Source of the DNA: Pseudomonas fulva NBRC 16637 = DSM 17717 | GTDB lineage: Bacteria; Pseudomonadota; Gammaproteobacteria; Pseudomonadales; Pseudomonadaceae | Length of the DNA stretch: 64,000 bases | Direction: 5' to 3' | Assembly: GCF_000730565.1 (NCBI RefSeq) | Contig: NZ_BBIQ01000010.1 | Span: 62,001 to 126,000, forward strand | Shown: positions 19,854 to 30,931 of the stretch, one piece after another | Numbering within the stretch: position 1 is the stretch's first letter | Layout of the letters: each line of letters begins with the position of its first letter | Made by a program: the position numbers and the translations under genes | Notes under the pieces: generated by a model | Seen by the model: only the letters and a program-made list of their open reading frames with translations | Database searches by the model: none | Told to the model about the DNA's origin: nothing

Positions 19854-20635
19854 GACTGCGTCGCGGGTGGTTGGTCTTGATCATCGGCAGGCTGTTCGTC
19901 GCTGCCACGCTTGCGAATCAGGCTGCCGCACAGCACGCCGACCTCGAACAGCAGCCACATGGGGACGGCCAACAGGGTCTGGGAGAAGATGTCCGGAGGC
20001 GTCAGCACCATGCCGACCACGAAGCAGCCAATGATCACGTAGGGGCGGATCTTCTTCAGGTACTTCACATCGACCACGCCAATCCAGACCAACAGCACCA
20101 CGGCCACCGGAATCTCGAAGGCCACGCCGAAGGCGAAGAACAGCGTCATCACGAAGTCCAGGTAGCTGGCGATGTCGGTCATCATCGAGACGCCCTCGGG
20201 CGTTGCGCTGGCGAAGAAGCCGAAGATCAACGGGAAGACCAGGAAATAGGCAAAGGCCATGCCGGCGTAGAACAGCACGATGCTCGACATCAGCAGCGGT
20301 ATGGCGATGCGCTTTTCATGGCGGTACAGGCCCGGCGCGATGAAACCCCAGATCTGCTGCAGAATGAAGGGGATCGCCAGGAACAGCGAAACGATCATGG
20401 TCAGCTTGAACGGCGTCAGGAAGGGCGAGGCCACGTCGGTGGCAATCATGGTCGCATTGGCGGGCAGATGATCACGCAGCGGCGCCGAGACCAGGGTGTA
20501 GATCTGCTGGGCGAAGGAAAACAGCCCGGCAAAGATCAGGAAAATGACGGCAACGCAACGCAGCAAGCGGGTGCGCAGTTCGGTCAAGTGCGAAACCAGC
20601 GGCATGGGCTGGTCGTGTTCCGGATTCTCGCTCAT
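19850..20635 (-). CDS. tatC: Sec-independent protein translocase TatC
   Basis: A 261-residue six-helix inner-membrane protein, the twin-arginine signal receptor of the Tat translocase. The N-terminal [12 protein letters not shown] stretch and the conserved [10 protein letters not shown] segment are typical. The C-terminal tail is hydrophilic. It overlaps tatB by four bases and the RsmE-like gene by four bases, indicating one coupled transcript. Confidence 0.96.
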   Translation of the reverse strand: MSENPEHDQPMPLVSHLTELRTRLLRCVAVIFLIFAGLFSFAQQIYTLVSAPLRDHLPANATMIATDVASPFLTPFKLTMIVSLFLAIPFILQQIWGFIAPGLYRHEKRIAIPLLMSSIVLFYAGMAFAYFLVFPLIFGFFASATPEGVSMMTDIASYLDFVMTLFFAFGVAFEIPVAVVLLVWIGVVDVKYLKKIRPYVIIGCFVVGMVLTPPDIFSQTLLAVPMWLLFEVGVLCGSLIRKRGSDEQPADDQDQPPATQS

Positions 20636-21009
20636 GGGGCTCGCGGCGGCTCGGGCGGTACGGGAGTAGGGTGCGCAGTGGCATCGGTTTCGGCTGATGT
20701 GGCTGGCAGGCCGGCAGGCGGCTGCACGGTTGCCGTGGTCACCGGAGGCTGGGCAGGCGGCGCATTGGGGTTGAGGATGCGCTTGGCCTGCTCTTCCATG
20801 TGCATGATGTGCTCGTTGTGCAGCTGGCGGCGGATGTCATCGGCGCCGATTTCACGCTCGACTTCCATCTTGATGCTGTTGAAGCTGCGTTTGAGCCGAC
20901 CGATCCACAAGCCTGCCGTGCGGGCGGCGCCCGGCAGGCGCTCGGGGCCGAGCACCAGCAGGGCGACGAGGCCGACGAGCAGCAGCTCGCTGAAACTGAT
21001 GCCGAACAT
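20632..21009 (-). CDS. tatB: Sec-independent protein translocase TatB
   Basis: A 125-residue single-span protein. The N-terminal helix [21 protein letters not shown] is followed by PERLP and an amphipathic helix, then a Pro/Ala/Thr-rich tail that is poorly conserved in the family. With TatC it forms the substrate-binding complex for folded proteins carrying twin-arginine signals. It lies three bases downstream of tatA and overlaps tatC. Confidence 0.94.
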   Translation of the reverse strand: MFGISFSELLLVGLVALLVLGPERLPGAARTAGLWIGRLKRSFNSIKMEVEREIGADDIRRQLHNEHIMHMEEQAKRILNPNAPPAQPPVTTATVQPPAGLPATSAETDATAHPTPVPPEPPRAP

Positions 21010-21012
21010 AAG

Positions 21013-21294
21013 TCAGTCTTTCCGCTGCGGCTCTTGGACCGGTTGGGCCTGGCCTTCGATGGTGTGGCCCTGGCTGGCTTGGGCGGTGGTGTGCACCGGT
21101 TGCACAGGGGGTACGGGCTGGGCCGGAGGAGGGGTAGGTTCAGCTGGCTTGGTTTCCTCTTCGTTCATGGCCTTGCGAAAGCCCTTGATCGATTCGCCCA
21201 GGTCGCTGCCCAGGTTCTTCAGCTTCTTGGTGCCGAACACCAGCACGACCACGACCAGCAGGACGATCCAGTGTTTCCAGTCAAAGATACCCAT
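21013..21294 (-). CDS. tatA: Sec-independent protein translocase TatA
   Basis: A 93-residue single-span protein that forms the Tat pore. The short N-terminal helix ([20 protein letters not shown]), the FGTKKL hinge and the amphipathic helix ([19 protein letters not shown]) are all present. The Pro/Gln-rich C-terminal tail is longer than in many TatA proteins. It is the first of the tatABC genes and sits about 54 bases after hisE, so it may share the his/ubi transcript or have a promoter in that gap. Confidence 0.94.
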   Translation of the reverse strand: MGIFDWKHWIVLLVVVVLVFGTKKLKNLGSDLGESIKGFRKAMNEEETKPAEPTPPPAQPVPPVQPVHTTAQASQGHTIEGQAQPVQEPQRKD

Positions 21295-21348
21295 TTCGTA
21301 CTCCCGAAAATTGTGTGAAGGTCACCGGGCGTCAGCCCTGAACATACA

Positions 21349-21684
21349 TCAGGCCGAAGGCTGGCGGGCGGCTTTTTCGTCATGGCCCGACAACCCGAAG
21401 CGCCGGTCGAGTTCATCGAGCACGGCCTGCGGGTGCTGACCCAGGGCGCTGAGCATCACCAGGCTGTGAAACCACAGGTCGGCCGTCTCATAGATGACGT
21501 CGCTGCAGTCCTTGCTAAGCGCAGCATCCTTGGCGGCAATGATGGTTTCGACCGACTCTTCGCCGAGCTTTTCCAGAATCTTGTTGAGGCCCTTGTGGTA
21601 CAGACTGGCCACATAGGAGCTGTCCGGCGCTGCCTGCTTGCGTTCTTCGAGCACGGCGGCCAGCCGGTTGAGGGTGTCGCTCAT
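21349..21684 (-). CDS. hisE: Phosphoribosyl-ATP pyrophosphatase
   Basis: A 111-residue MazG-like all-alpha protein that hydrolyses PR-ATP to PR-AMP and pyrophosphate, the second step of histidine synthesis. The family pattern is clear: [29 protein letters not shown] and [14 protein letters not shown], with the acidic residues that bind magnesium. The hisI stop is one base away, so the two consecutive histidine steps are coupled as separate polypeptides rather than a HisIE fusion. Confidence 0.95.
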   Translation of the reverse strand: MSDTLNRLAAVLEERKQAAPDSSYVASLYHKGLNKILEKLGEESVETIIAAKDAALSKDCSDVIYETADLWFHSLVMLSALGQHPQAVLDELDRRFGLSGHDEKAARQPSA

Positions 21685-21685
21685 G

Positions 21686-22078
21686 TCAGTGTCCTGCGTC
21701 GTAGATGGCGTGCGGGTCTTTCAGAACCGGGTCGACGGTGGCCCATTGGCCATTCGAATAGACGCGGTAGAAGCAGCTTTCCCGGCCGGTATGGCAGGCA
21801 ATGTGGCCCACCTGTTCGACCATGAGGATGATCACGTCGGCGTCGCAGTCCAGGCGCATTTCGTGAAGCTTTTGCACATGGCCCGACTCTTCGCCCTTGC
21901 GCCACAGTTTGCCACGCGAGCGCGACCAATAGATGGCGCGTTGCTCAGCAGCGGTCAACGCCAGTGCTTCACGGTTCATCCACGCCATCATCAGCACGCG
22001 TCCGGTCTTGTGGTCCTGGGCGATGGCAGGCACCAGGCCATCGCTGTTCCACTTGATCTCGTCCAGCCAGTCTTTCAT
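21686..22078 (-). CDS. hisI: Phosphoribosyl-AMP cyclohydrolase
   Basis: A 130-residue enzyme that opens the purine ring of PR-AMP in the third step of histidine synthesis. The signature [20 protein letters not shown] with nearby CHTGRESCF carries the Asp and Cys residues that bind magnesium and zinc. ATG 22078 gives the normal length starting [10 protein letters not shown]; upstream in-frame codons add unrelated residues. It lies 72 bases after ubiB and immediately before hisE. Confidence 0.95.
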   Translation of the reverse strand: MKDWLDEIKWNSDGLVPAIAQDHKTGRVLMMAWMNREALALTAAEQRAIYWSRSRGKLWRKGEESGHVQKLHEMRLDCDADVIILMVEQVGHIACHTGRESCFYRVYSNGQWATVDPVLKDPHAIYDAGH

Positions 22079-22150
22079 CGTCGACTCCAAAACGGGCCCG
22101 TCTGCGTCGCGGGCCTTTTGCGCTAGTGTGCCAGCCACGGGCGCGGCTGG

Positions 22151-23767
22151 CTATTGGCGCACGATCAGGTAAAGGCCTGCGGCCAGCATCAACCAGGCCG
22201 GCCACGCAGTAGCTGCCGCCAGGCTACCGGCCTGCAGGGCGACACCGCCCAGGATCACGCCCCCGCCCAGCAAGCCGGCACCGAGCAGGCGCAGGGCCCA
22301 ATGATCGCCATGTCGGCGCTCGGGCATCTTGGGGTCGTGCAGGTGCGGTTGCGACAGGCGTTCGAGCAAGTCCCGGGTCATGTTGGCCAGGTGAGGCAAC
22401 TGCTCAGCCTGGCTGTGCAGGTTGCCCAGCAACGCCTTGGGGCTCATGCGCTGACGCATCCAGCGCTCAAGATAAGGCTTGGCCGTGCTCCACAGGTCCA
22501 GCTCGGGGTACAGCTGACGCCCCAGGCCTTCGATGTTGAGCAGGGTCTTCTGCAGCAGCACCAGTTGAGGTTGCACTTCCATGTTGAAGCGGCGCGCGGT
22601 CTGGAACAGGCGCATCAGCACCTGGCCGAAGGAAATGTCCTTGAGGGGTTTTTCGAAGATCGGCTCGCACACGGTGCGAATGGCCGCTTCGAACTCATTG
22701 ACCTTGGTATTGGCCGGCACCCAGCCCGAGTCGATGTGCAGCTGGGCGACGCGGCGATAGTCGCGCTTGAAGAAGGCAATCAGGTTGCGCGCGAGGTAAT
22801 CCTGGTCTTCATCGGTAAGGCTGCCGACGATGCCGCAGTCGATGGCAATGTATTTGGGGCTCCACGGCTTGACCGTGCTCACGAAGATGTTGCCCGGGTG
22901 CATGTCGGCGTGGAAGAAGCTGTCGCGAAACACCTGCATGAAGAACACTTCGACGCCGCGTTCGGCCAGCATCTTCATGTCGGTGCGCTGATCGGCGAGG
23001 GTGGCCATGTCGGTCACCGGTACGCCATAGATACGCTCCATCACCAGCACTTTCGGCCGGCACCAGTCCCAGTAGACCTGGGGCACGTACATCAGCTCGG
23101 AATCCTCGAAATTGCGCCGCAGCTGGCTGGCATTGGCCGCCTCGCGAAGCAGGTCGAGTTCGTCGTAGATGGTTTTTTCGTAATCGCCGACAACGTCCAC
23201 CGGGTGCAGGCGGCGTGCATCGGCAGAGATGCGTTCGGCGCCCTTGGCGATCAGGAACAGCCAGGCGATGTCGGCAGCGATGATCGGTTTGAGCCCCGGT
23301 CGGACCACCTTGACCACCACTTCTTCACCGCTTTTCAGGCGTGCAGCGTGCACTTGCGCCACCGATGCGGATGCCAGGGGCTCCACGTCGAAGCGGCTGA
23401 ACACCTCACTCACCTTGGCCCCAAGCTGGGCTTCGATCAGCGCCACGGCCTTCTGCGGATCGAACGGCGGTACGCGGTCCTGCAGCAGCATCAGTTCGTC
23501 GGCAATATCGGTGGGCAGCAAGTCGCGCCGGGTAGACAGCAGCTGGCCGAACTTGATGAAGATAGGCCCCAGGTCCTGCAGCGCCATGCGCAACCGCGCA
23601 CCGCGGCTCAGCTCGGAGGCCCGACGCGGCAGCCAGCGCCACGGCAACAGCAGGCGCAGGCTCATCAACCACCAGGGCAGAGGGTAGTCGAACAGCAGGT
23701 CATCGAGCCGGTAGCGGATGACGACGCGCTGGATGCGGAAAAGGCGGCGGAAGGCGAGCAGCTTCAT
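22151..23767 (-). CDS. ubiB: Ubiquinone biosynthesis regulatory protein kinase-like UbiB
   Basis: A 538-residue membrane-attached atypical kinase/ATPase of the ABC1/ADCK family, required for ubiquinone synthesis and thought to help extract lipid intermediates for the Ubi enzyme complex. The invariant KxGQ motif appears in [11 protein letters not shown] and the catalytic loop in FHADMHPGN. Two hydrophobic helices close the C-terminus. It overlaps ubiJ by four bases, forming the standard ubiE-ubiJ-ubiB operon. Confidence 0.96.
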   Translation of the reverse strand: MKLLAFRRLFRIQRVVIRYRLDDLLFDYPLPWWLMSLRLLLPWRWLPRRASELSRGARLRMALQDLGPIFIKFGQLLSTRRDLLPTDIADELMLLQDRVPPFDPQKAVALIEAQLGAKVSEVFSRFDVEPLASASVAQVHAARLKSGEEVVVKVVRPGLKPIIAADIAWLFLIAKGAERISADARRLHPVDVVGDYEKTIYDELDLLREAANASQLRRNFEDSELMYVPQVYWDWCRPKVLVMERIYGVPVTDMATLADQRTDMKMLAERGVEVFFMQVFRDSFFHADMHPGNIFVSTVKPWSPKYIAIDCGIVGSLTDEDQDYLARNLIAFFKRDYRRVAQLHIDSGWVPANTKVNEFEAAIRTVCEPIFEKPLKDISFGQVLMRLFQTARRFNMEVQPQLVLLQKTLLNIEGLGRQLYPELDLWSTAKPYLERWMRQRMSPKALLGNLHSQAEQLPHLANMTRDLLERLSQPHLHDPKMPERRHGDHWALRLLGAGLLGGGVILGGVALQAGSLAAATAWPAWLMLAAGLYLIVRQ

Positions 23768-24387
23768 GCGTTATCGCTGGAATCAAGGGATCGGGAAAGG
23801 CGCAGGATGCGCGCCTCGAGGCGTTCTGTATCGACCTTCATGGCATCGAGTTCGCTGAAGGCGGCCTCGGCTTCGCGCTTGCCTACCAGCGTACGCGATT
23901 CTTCCGCCAGGTACTCGGACAGGCTCTGGCTCAAGCGCGCCAGGCCTTGGCGGGTCCAGCGGGTGCGCAGGCGAATGTGCCCTGCGATCAGGGACGTGGG
24001 CACCGGGCCCAGCCACTTCTGCAGCTCATGCTCCCAGTCCAGCTCGAGGTCCTGGAGAATGCCGAACAGATCGAGCAGGGCCGCGGTGTCGCCATGCAAT
24101 TGCACCTGTGGGCTGTGCAGGACTGCTGTCTTGTCCCGCGATAACGCCAGGTGCGCCAGGCTCGCTGCCGGTGCACGCAGCCGACAGTCGACCTCGCCTT
24201 CCCAGGCACTGGCCAGCATCAGGCCCTGTTCGTCGGGCAGGATGAAGACCTGCATGGCCGGTTGGCGGCAGTCGATCTCGATGACCTTGCCTTCCAGCGC
24301 CGCCAGCCTTGGCAATGCCGTGCTGTCCATGCGCAGGACGCGGTTCAGGCCATGTTCGGCGCTGGCGAGCAGACCGGCCATGAGCAT
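23764..24387 (-). CDS. ubiJ: Ubiquinone biosynthesis accessory factor UbiJ (SCP2 domain)
   Basis: A 207-residue protein with an N-terminal SCP2-like lipid-binding domain and a C-terminal coiled-coil-prone helix ([14 protein letters not shown]). It binds ubiquinone intermediates and, with UbiK, scaffolds the aerobic Ubi complex. Its start overlaps the ubiE stop and its stop overlaps the ubiB start. An ATG six bases further in (24381) is equally possible as the start. Confidence 0.92.
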   Translation of the reverse strand: MLMAGLLASAEHGLNRVLRMDSTALPRLAALEGKVIEIDCRQPAMQVFILPDEQGLMLASAWEGEVDCRLRAPAASLAHLALSRDKTAVLHSPQVQLHGDTAALLDLFGILQDLELDWEHELQKWLGPVPTSLIAGHIRLRTRWTRQGLARLSQSLSEYLAEESRTLVGKREAEAAFSELDAMKVDTERLEARILRLSRSLDSSDNA

Positions 24388-25157
24388 CAGGGCTTGATCC
24401 CCCGGTGCACGGCCACGATGCCGCTGGTCATGTTGTGGTAGGTCACCCGGTCGAACCCGGCTTGCACCATCATGGCCTTGAGGGTTTCCTGGTCAGGGTG
24501 CATGCGGATCGATTCGGCCAGGTAGCGGTAGCTCTCGGAGTCGTTGGTGATGAGCTTGCCGGCCAGGGGCATGAAGGCGAACGAATAGGCGTCGTAGGCC
24601 TTGGACATCAGCTTGTTGGTCGGCTTGGAGAACTCCAGCACCAGCAGGCGGCCGCCCGGCTTGAGCACGCGCAGCATGGAACGAATGGCGTCTTCCTTGT
24701 GGGTGACGTTGCGCAGGCCGAAGGCGATGGTCACGCAATCGAAATGGTTGTCCGGAAACGGCAGCTTCTCAGCGTCGGCCTGGACGAACTCGATGTTGCC
24801 GGCCACGCCACGGTCCAGCAGGCGGTCGCGGCCGACCTTGAGCATGGACTCGTTGATGTCGGCCAGCACCACGTGCCCGGTCGGGCCCACCAGGCGCGCG
24901 AACTTGGCTGCCAGGTCGCCCGTACCGCCGGCGATGTCGAGCACACGGTTGCCGCTGCGAACGCCCGACAGCTCGATGGTGAAGCGCTTCCACAGGCGGT
25001 GCATGCCGCCGGACAGCACGTCGTTCATCAGGTCGTATTTGGCCGCCACCGAGTGGAACACTTCGGCGACTTTGCGCGCCTTCTGGCTCTCAGGCACGTC
25101 CTGGTAGCCAAAATGGGTCGTGGGTTCGGCGTGGTCGCCTTTGCGCTGGTCGTTCAT
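24387..25157 (-). CDS. ubiE: Ubiquinone/menaquinone C-methyltransferase
   Basis: A 256-residue SAM-dependent class I methyltransferase performing the C-methylation step of ubiquinone biosynthesis. The SAM motif is [14 protein letters not shown]; the family motifs [18 protein letters not shown] and [10 protein letters not shown] are intact. It is the first gene of ubiE-ubiJ-ubiB and is divergent from the small PHA-system gene; the 124-bp divergent gap should hold both promoters. Confidence 0.96.
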   Translation of the reverse strand: MNDQRKGDHAEPTTHFGYQDVPESQKARKVAEVFHSVAAKYDLMNDVLSGGMHRLWKRFTIELSGVRSGNRVLDIAGGTGDLAAKFARLVGPTGHVVLADINESMLKVGRDRLLDRGVAGNIEFVQADAEKLPFPDNHFDCVTIAFGLRNVTHKEDAIRSMLRVLKPGGRLLVLEFSKPTNKLMSKAYDAYSFAFMPLAGKLITNDSESYRYLAESIRMHPDQETLKAMMVQAGFDRVTYHNMTSGIVAVHRGIKP

Positions 25158-25281
25158 ATCGCTTCACCGAAATTAATTGACGCCATTCTAGGGCGAACGA
25201 GCGGATTTGTCTTGGCGGGGTGTACCGCCAGGCGGGGGCGGGCATAATGTCGATTATGTCTACATGTTCAGGAACACCCGC

Positions 25282-25557
25282 ATGACCCAGATCAGCGTCG
25301 AACGCAAACACACCCTTGGGCGCGACGCCGCCCGTGCCAAGGCCCAGGCGCTGGTGGATCGCCTTAGCCGCGAGTATGACCTCAAGGCCTCATGGGATGG
25401 CGACCGCGTCGATGTGGCACGCAGCGGTGCGAACGGCAGCGTCCACATCGGCCAGGACAGCATCCGTGTCGATCTCAAGCTCGGCATGATGATGTCGATG
25501 ATGAGCGGCACCATCAAGGGCGAAATCGAACGGGCGCTGGACAAGGCGCTTGCCTGA
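25282..25557 (+). CDS. Polyhydroxyalkanoic-acid-system family protein
   Basis: A 91-residue protein of the PHA-granule region family, beginning MTQISVERKHTLGRD and ending in a helix with KGEIERALDKALA. Its biochemical role is not established; in related Pseudomonas the gene sits at the end of the pha locus beside ubiE, as here. ATG 25282 has AGGA upstream. In KT2440, as I recall, phaC2, phaD, phaF, phaI and one further gene separate it from phaZ; here only 54 bases do. Confidence 0.82.
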   Translation: MTQISVERKHTLGRDAARAKAQALVDRLSREYDLKASWDGDRVDVARSGANGSVHIGQDSIRVDLKLGMMMSMMSGTIKGEIERALDKALA

Positions 25558-25569
25558 ATCTGGACACCG

Positions 25570-25599
25570 GCCATTCGGCCCGGTTCGCCGGGTGATGGC
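25570..25599. terminator. Candidate terminator between convergent pha genes
   Basis: A CCCGG-TTCG-CCGGG hairpin (25579-25592) with a stable TTCG tetraloop is enclosed by a second pair, GCCAT/ATGGC (25570-25574, 25595-25599). It lies in the 54 bases between the convergent PHA-system gene and phaZ. No long T tract follows. Confidence 0.45.
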
Positions 25600-25611
25600 G
25601 AACGGGGCGTT

Positions 25612-26424
25612 TCAGGTGGGCTCGGCAAGAAATTTCATGATGACCGGCGCGATGGCGTGCGGCCGGGTGATCAGAAACAGATGACCATCATCGATGATGT
25701 GCAACTGCGCGTTGGGAATACGCCAGGCCAGCAGACGCATGTTCACCAGCGGAATCAACGGATCGTCATCCCCGGCCAGCACCAGGGTGGGCTGGCGGAG
25801 CTTGTGCAGCCAGTGAATGCTGGTCCAGCCAACTGCTGCGAACAGTTGCCAGTAATAACCCAGCTTGCCAGCCGAGCGTGCCGTGGCCGCGTGCTTTAGC
25901 GCCAGGTGCGGATCCCGGCGAAACCCGCCGCCATACACCAGCGGCGCGATGCGCATGACATGCGCCGGGTCTACGTACCGGCGGGGGCTGGCCATGCTCC
26001 ACAGCACCTTGGGCTTGCCAGGCACCATCACCGCCCCTGCCGCCGTGGCGGCCAGGATGAGTTTTCGGCAGCGCTGCGGGTAGTCATGGGCGAATTGCTG
26101 AGCCAGCCCACCTCCCCACGACACACCGATGACGTTGACCTGGCCGTAATTTAGCGCGTCGAGCAGCCGAGCGGCGAGCCGGGCAAGCCCTGAAAACCGA
26201 TAGGGCCGCTGCGGCGTGGATGAACCGCCCACACCCGGGGCATCGAAGGCGATGACCTGCAGGTCGGGGTCCAGTGCCTCGATGAACGGAAATATCAGCT
26301 CGAAGTTGGCCCCGATGCCGTTGAAGATCAGCAAGGGCGCCAGGGTCGACTGACCTGGCCGCACGACGGTACGGATGGACAGGCCATCGAGCTCGACCGT
26401 TTTGAACACGTAGGGTGACGGCAT
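25612..26424 (-). CDS. phaZ: Intracellular medium-chain-length PHA depolymerase
   Basis: A 270-residue alpha/beta-hydrolase that degrades stored medium-chain-length polyhydroxyalkanoate to 3-hydroxy acids at the granule surface. The nucleophile box is GVSWGG; the acid lies in AGDDDPLIP and the His in DDGHLF. It closely matches P. putida PhaZ but ends about 13 residues earlier. Of two candidate ATGs six bases apart, the inner one (26424) has AGGAG at the right distance (eight bases) and matches the family start MPxPY. It follows phaC1 in the same direction. Confidence 0.93.
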   Translation of the reverse strand: MPSPYVFKTVELDGLSIRTVVRPGQSTLAPLLIFNGIGANFELIFPFIEALDPDLQVIAFDAPGVGGSSTPQRPYRFSGLARLAARLLDALNYGQVNVIGVSWGGGLAQQFAHDYPQRCRKLILAATAAGAVMVPGKPKVLWSMASPRRYVDPAHVMRIAPLVYGGGFRRDPHLALKHAATARSAGKLGYYWQLFAAVGWTSIHWLHKLRQPTLVLAGDDDPLIPLVNMRLLAWRIPNAQLHIIDDGHLFLITRPHAIAPVIMKFLAEPT

Positions 26425-26486
26425 GCGCATGGCTCCTGGAGCAGGTAGACGCCTTGGCACCGCGCAGGTGGCCACGGCGCAGGGGT

Positions 26487-28163
26487 TCAACGCTGGTGCA
26501 CGTAGCGGCCTGGCGCAGACTCGGCTGCAGGATGACTGGGGCACCCCAGGTGGCCCGGCGCCTCGATCAATGCCCCGGCCCGCTCGACCAGCCAGCCCTG
26601 CCAGTGCAGCCACCATGAATCGACATGCCTGACGGCGTCCTCTTGCCACGCCAGCGGATCGTCATGCTGGCCACCGCCGGCCTGAAAGCGCGCCTTCGGG
26701 TTGCCTGGCGGGTTGATGATGCTCTGGATGTGCCCGCTGTTGGAGAGCACGAACTCGACCTTGCCGCCGAACAGTCGCGCCGAGCGGTAGCAAGCCTGCC
26801 AGGGCGTAATATGGTCGGCATTGCCCGCCACGCTGAAGAGATCGCACTTGACCTGCTTGAGGTCGATGGCGGTACCGCAAACGGTGATGCCACCGGGACG
26901 GGTGAGCGGATTGCCCCTGTACATCTCGATCAGGTCGGCATGGAATGCGGCGGGCAAGCGCGTGGTGTCGTTGTTCCAGTACAGGATGTCGAACGCTGGC
27001 GGCTCGTTGCCGAGCAGGTAATTGTTGACCCAGTAGTTCCAGATCAGGTCGTTGGGACGCATCCAGGCAAACAGCCGGGCCAGATCGCTGCCCTCGAGCA
27101 CCCCCGCCTGCTGGGATTGACGCTTGGCCGCATCCAGCGCCTGGTCGTCGACGAACAACGCCAGCGCGTTGTCGAGCGTGGCGTCCAGCACGCTGACCAG
27201 CAAGGTCAAGGCATTGACCTTGGTTTCATGGCGCGCCGCAAGGTGGCCCAGCAGCGCGGTGCAGGTGATGCCCCCTGAGCATGCACCGAGCATGTTCAGG
27301 GTCGCACTGCCGGTGATGCTCAGCACGGCGTCCACTGCCTCGCCCAGTGCTCGCACATAGGTGGACAAGTCCCAATCGCGCTGCGCCCTGGTCGGGTTGC
27401 GCCAGCTGACCATGAAGGTCTGTTGGCGGGCGTCCAGGCAGAAGCGCATCAGGCTTTTTTGCGGGCACAGATCAAAGATGTAGAACTTGTTGATCTGTGG
27501 GGGCACCACCAGTAATGGCCGTTCATGCACCTGCTCGGTGAGGGGGCTGTACTGGATCAATTCCAGCACCTCGTTACGGTACACGACCGCGCCGCGACTG
27601 CTGCCCAGGTCCTTGCCCACCTCGAAAGCATCCATGTTCACCTGGCGGGGCATGCCGCCGTTGTGGACCACATCCCTTGCCAGGTTCGACAGGCCATCAA
27701 GCACGCTTTTGCCGCCGGTCTCGAAGAAACGCTTGAGTGCGGCAGGATTGGACAGGTTGTTGGTAGGCGCCAATGCTTCGGTCATGAGCTGGATGACGAA
27801 CTGCCCACGGCTGATGTCCTCAGGGGGCAGGTCACTGCTGCTGATCCACGCCTGGAGTTCGTTACGCCATGCCAGGTAGCCTTGCAGGTAGCGTCGGTAA
27901 AGCGGGTTCTGTGACCAGGTCGGGTCGCTGAAGCGGCGGTCATCGCTGGCAGGGGCGAGGCTCGATTTGCCCAGCACCACATTCTTCAGTTCGAGCCCGA
28001 AGGCAAGCGCGTGCTTGGCACTGTGCAAGGGCTGGCGTACGGCCTGGCGCAGCACGGTCTGGGCCGTGCCCAACAGGTCCTTGCGTTGAACGCCGACCAT
28101 CGGGTTCAGGCCCGCGGCGCGTTGCGGGGCCTGCTGCTGATCTTCATTGTTTTTGTTACTCAT
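26487..28163 (-). CDS. phaC1: Class II poly(3-hydroxyalkanoate) synthase PhaC1
   Basis: A 558-residue class II synthase that polymerises medium-chain 3-hydroxyacyl-CoA on PHA granules. The catalytic Cys is C295 in GACSGG; the partner Asp and His are in GNADHITPW and NSGHIQSIINPP. The start MSNKNNEDQ and the C-terminus matching xPGxYVHxR identify it as the PhaC1 rather than the PhaC2 type. phaZ follows 62 bases later. A second synthase, the regulator phaD and the phasins phaF/phaI normally found in this locus are not in the window, so PHA here would depend on this single synthase unless copies exist elsewhere. Confidence 0.94.
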   Translation of the reverse strand: MSNKNNEDQQQAPQRAAGLNPMVGVQRKDLLGTAQTVLRQAVRQPLHSAKHALAFGLELKNVVLGKSSLAPASDDRRFSDPTWSQNPLYRRYLQGYLAWRNELQAWISSSDLPPEDISRGQFVIQLMTEALAPTNNLSNPAALKRFFETGGKSVLDGLSNLARDVVHNGGMPRQVNMDAFEVGKDLGSSRGAVVYRNEVLELIQYSPLTEQVHERPLLVVPPQINKFYIFDLCPQKSLMRFCLDARQQTFMVSWRNPTRAQRDWDLSTYVRALGEAVDAVLSITGSATLNMLGACSGGITCTALLGHLAARHETKVNALTLLVSVLDATLDNALALFVDDQALDAAKRQSQQAGVLEGSDLARLFAWMRPNDLIWNYWVNNYLLGNEPPAFDILYWNNDTTRLPAAFHADLIEMYRGNPLTRPGGITVCGTAIDLKQVKCDLFSVAGNADHITPWQACYRSARLFGGKVEFVLSNSGHIQSIINPPGNPKARFQAGGGQHDDPLAWQEDAVRHVDSWWLHWQGWLVERAGALIEAPGHLGCPSHPAAESAPGRYVHQR

Positions 28164-28233
28164 CCGCGACGCTCCGTTGTCTGAGACGAGTACCGGCTGC
28201 CGAGGGGTGCACCGACGTGTCCCCGATACCGCT

Positions 28234-28330
28234 ACTCGGGTAATCCGTGACCACGTCCTGCACTGCTACGGGCGATCAGGCGCCTGCCGCGCCATGCTGG
28301 TAAATGGCCACCTCTACTGGTTACCCGAGT
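28234..28330. repeat. 10-bp inverted repeat upstream of phaC1
   Basis: ACTCGGGTAA (28234-28243) and TTACCCGAGT (28321-28330) are perfect inverse copies 77 bases apart in the 259-bp gap before phaC1. They could form a looped operator or a long-range hairpin in the leader. Function is unknown. Confidence 0.3.
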
Positions 28331-28422
28331 TTCAGGCGCGAAGCAACCTGGCGCTGTCGTATGTTCCTTATCACTGTCAGTTGGGTCGGCATGGCGGGCG
28401 AAGGCGTTTGCCAGGAGAACAG

Positions 28423-28800
28423 TTAAAGCATCAGCTTGACCACGGATTCCGAAGGGTCTCGCGTCTTGCCGGCCTTGTGCAGTGCCTCAAGGTATTCGGC
28501 CCACAAGACGTCCTGACGCAGACACAACTGTTCCAGGTATTCCCAGGTGAACAGACCACTGTCATGGCCATCGTCGAAGGTGAGTTTCAGGGCGTATTGC
28601 CCAGCCGGTTCCAGCCCGACGAGGCCGACGTTGGCCTTGCCAAACTGCAGGATGGGGTTGCCGTGCCCCTGGACTTCGGCCGAGGGGGAGTGCACGCGCA
28701 GGAATTCGGCGGGCAGGTGGTAGACCTCATCGGGCCCATAGGTGAGGCGCAGGGTCTTGGAGGCTTTGTGCAGGTTGATGGCGGTAGGCATGCGAGCCAT
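28423..28800 (-). CDS. DUF971 family protein
   Basis: A 125-residue protein of the DUF971 family (also described as the N-terminal domain of gamma-butyrobetaine hydroxylase), with the core pattern LTYGPDEVYHLPAEFLRVHSPSAE...GLVGLEPAGQYALKLTFDDGHDSGLFTWEYL interrupted only by a short linker. Its role is not established; the family has been connected with Fe-S or metal handling. The start at 28800 (MARMPTAINL) is taken from related proteins; its ribosome site is weak. It lies between hslU and phaC1, a position conserved in P. putida. Confidence 0.83.
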   Translation of the reverse strand: MARMPTAINLHKASKTLRLTYGPDEVYHLPAEFLRVHSPSAEVQGHGNPILQFGKANVGLVGLEPAGQYALKLTFDDGHDSGLFTWEYLEQLCLRQDVLWAEYLEALHKAGKTRDPSESVVKLML

Positions 28801-28884
28801 GGGCGTGATCTCTGTTTGAGTTACACACCGCACGCTACCCGCTGCACGAAATGCTCGCCAGCTTCTTGAGCAAAAAACCTGTTT

Positions 28885-28926
28885 CGCCAGGCTGCAAGCG
28901 TCGCACGGGGCGCTTGCAGCCTGGCG
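28885..28926 (-). terminator. Strong rho-independent terminator of hslVU
   Basis: A perfect 16-bp stem (CGCCAGGCTGCAAGCG / CGCTTGCAGCCTGGCG) with a ten-base loop begins nine bases after the hslU stop on the minus strand. After seven bases it is followed by a run of T residues (A run at 28871-28876 on the plus strand). Confidence 0.85.
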
Positions 28927-28934
28927 CGGGCCCG

Positions 28935-30278
<1,344 letters not shown>

Positions 30279-30318
30279 GATCAATAGGGTCCTCGTACGA
30301 ATGATTCAGCGTGGAAAA

Positions 30319-30339
30319 GCCCCGTCACCGAGACGGGGC
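30319..30339 (-). terminator. Intercistronic hairpin between hslV and hslU
   Basis: A perfect 8-bp stem GCCCCGTC/GACGGGGC with a five-base loop, followed on the minus strand by TTTT. It is terminator-like but lies inside the operon, so partial termination is expected. Confidence 0.6.
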
Positions 30340-30353
30340 GCCAAAGCAGCTGA

Positions 30354-30884
30354 TCACTCGGCCAGGTCCTGCTCCTCGATGGTCAGGTTGTGGTTGGTGA
30401 ACACGCAGATGTCACCGGCGATGTTCAGCGCGGTCTCGGCGATTTCGCGGGCCGAGAGGTCGGTCTTGTTCAGCAGTGCACGGGCTGCGGCCTGGGCGTA
30501 GGCGCCGCCGGAACCCATGGCGATCAGGCCGTCTTCGGGCTCGACCACGTCACCGTTGCCGGTGATGATCAGCGAGGCATCCTTGTTGGCCACCGCCAGC
30601 ATGGCTTCGAGGCGGCTCAGGGAGCGGTCGGTACGCCATTCCTTGGCCAGTTCCACGGCCGCGCGGATCAGGTGGCCCTGGTGTTTCTCCAGTTGGCCTT
30701 CGAAGCGTTCGAACAGGGTGAAGGCATCGGCAGTGGCGCCGGCAAAGCCCGCGATGACCTGACCGTGGTACAGGCGACGCACTTTCTTGGCGTTGCCTTT
30801 CATCACGGTGTTGCCGAGGGATACCTGGCCGTCGCCGCCCATGACGACTTTGCCATTGCGGCGGACTGAAACGATGGTGGTCAA
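30354..30884 (-). CDS. hslV: HslUV protease peptidase subunit
   Basis: A 176-residue proteasome-like threonine peptidase. The start is a TTG (30884) with GGAGA seven bases before it, so that after Met removal the catalytic Thr of [10 protein letters not shown] becomes residue 1, as required for activity. In-frame codons further upstream would bury this Thr and have no good ribosome site. The family motifs [17 protein letters not shown] and the AMGSGG turn are intact. A sigma-32-type promoter lies about 45 bases upstream. Confidence 0.96.
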   Translation of the reverse strand: MTTIVSVRRNGKVVMGGDGQVSLGNTVMKGNAKKVRRLYHGQVIAGFAGATADAFTLFERFEGQLEKHQGHLIRAAVELAKEWRTDRSLSRLEAMLAVANKDASLIITGNGDVVEPEDGLIAMGSGGAYAQAAARALLNKTDLSAREIAETALNIAGDICVFTNHNLTIEEQDLAE

Positions 30885-30931
30885 GGGAGAGTCTCCACGC
30901 AGCGGGGCGAAAATGCCTGTTGCAAACTCAT

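Noticed and set aside
22154..24397. A 747-codon rightward frame over ubiB-ubiJ.
   Set aside because: It covers two well-conserved genes on the opposite strand and part of their overlap; no plausible product.
26487..28163. Calling the synthase PhaC2.
   Set aside because: The MSNKNN start, GACSGG box and YVHQR ending match PhaC1; PhaC2 has a different start and GACAGG.
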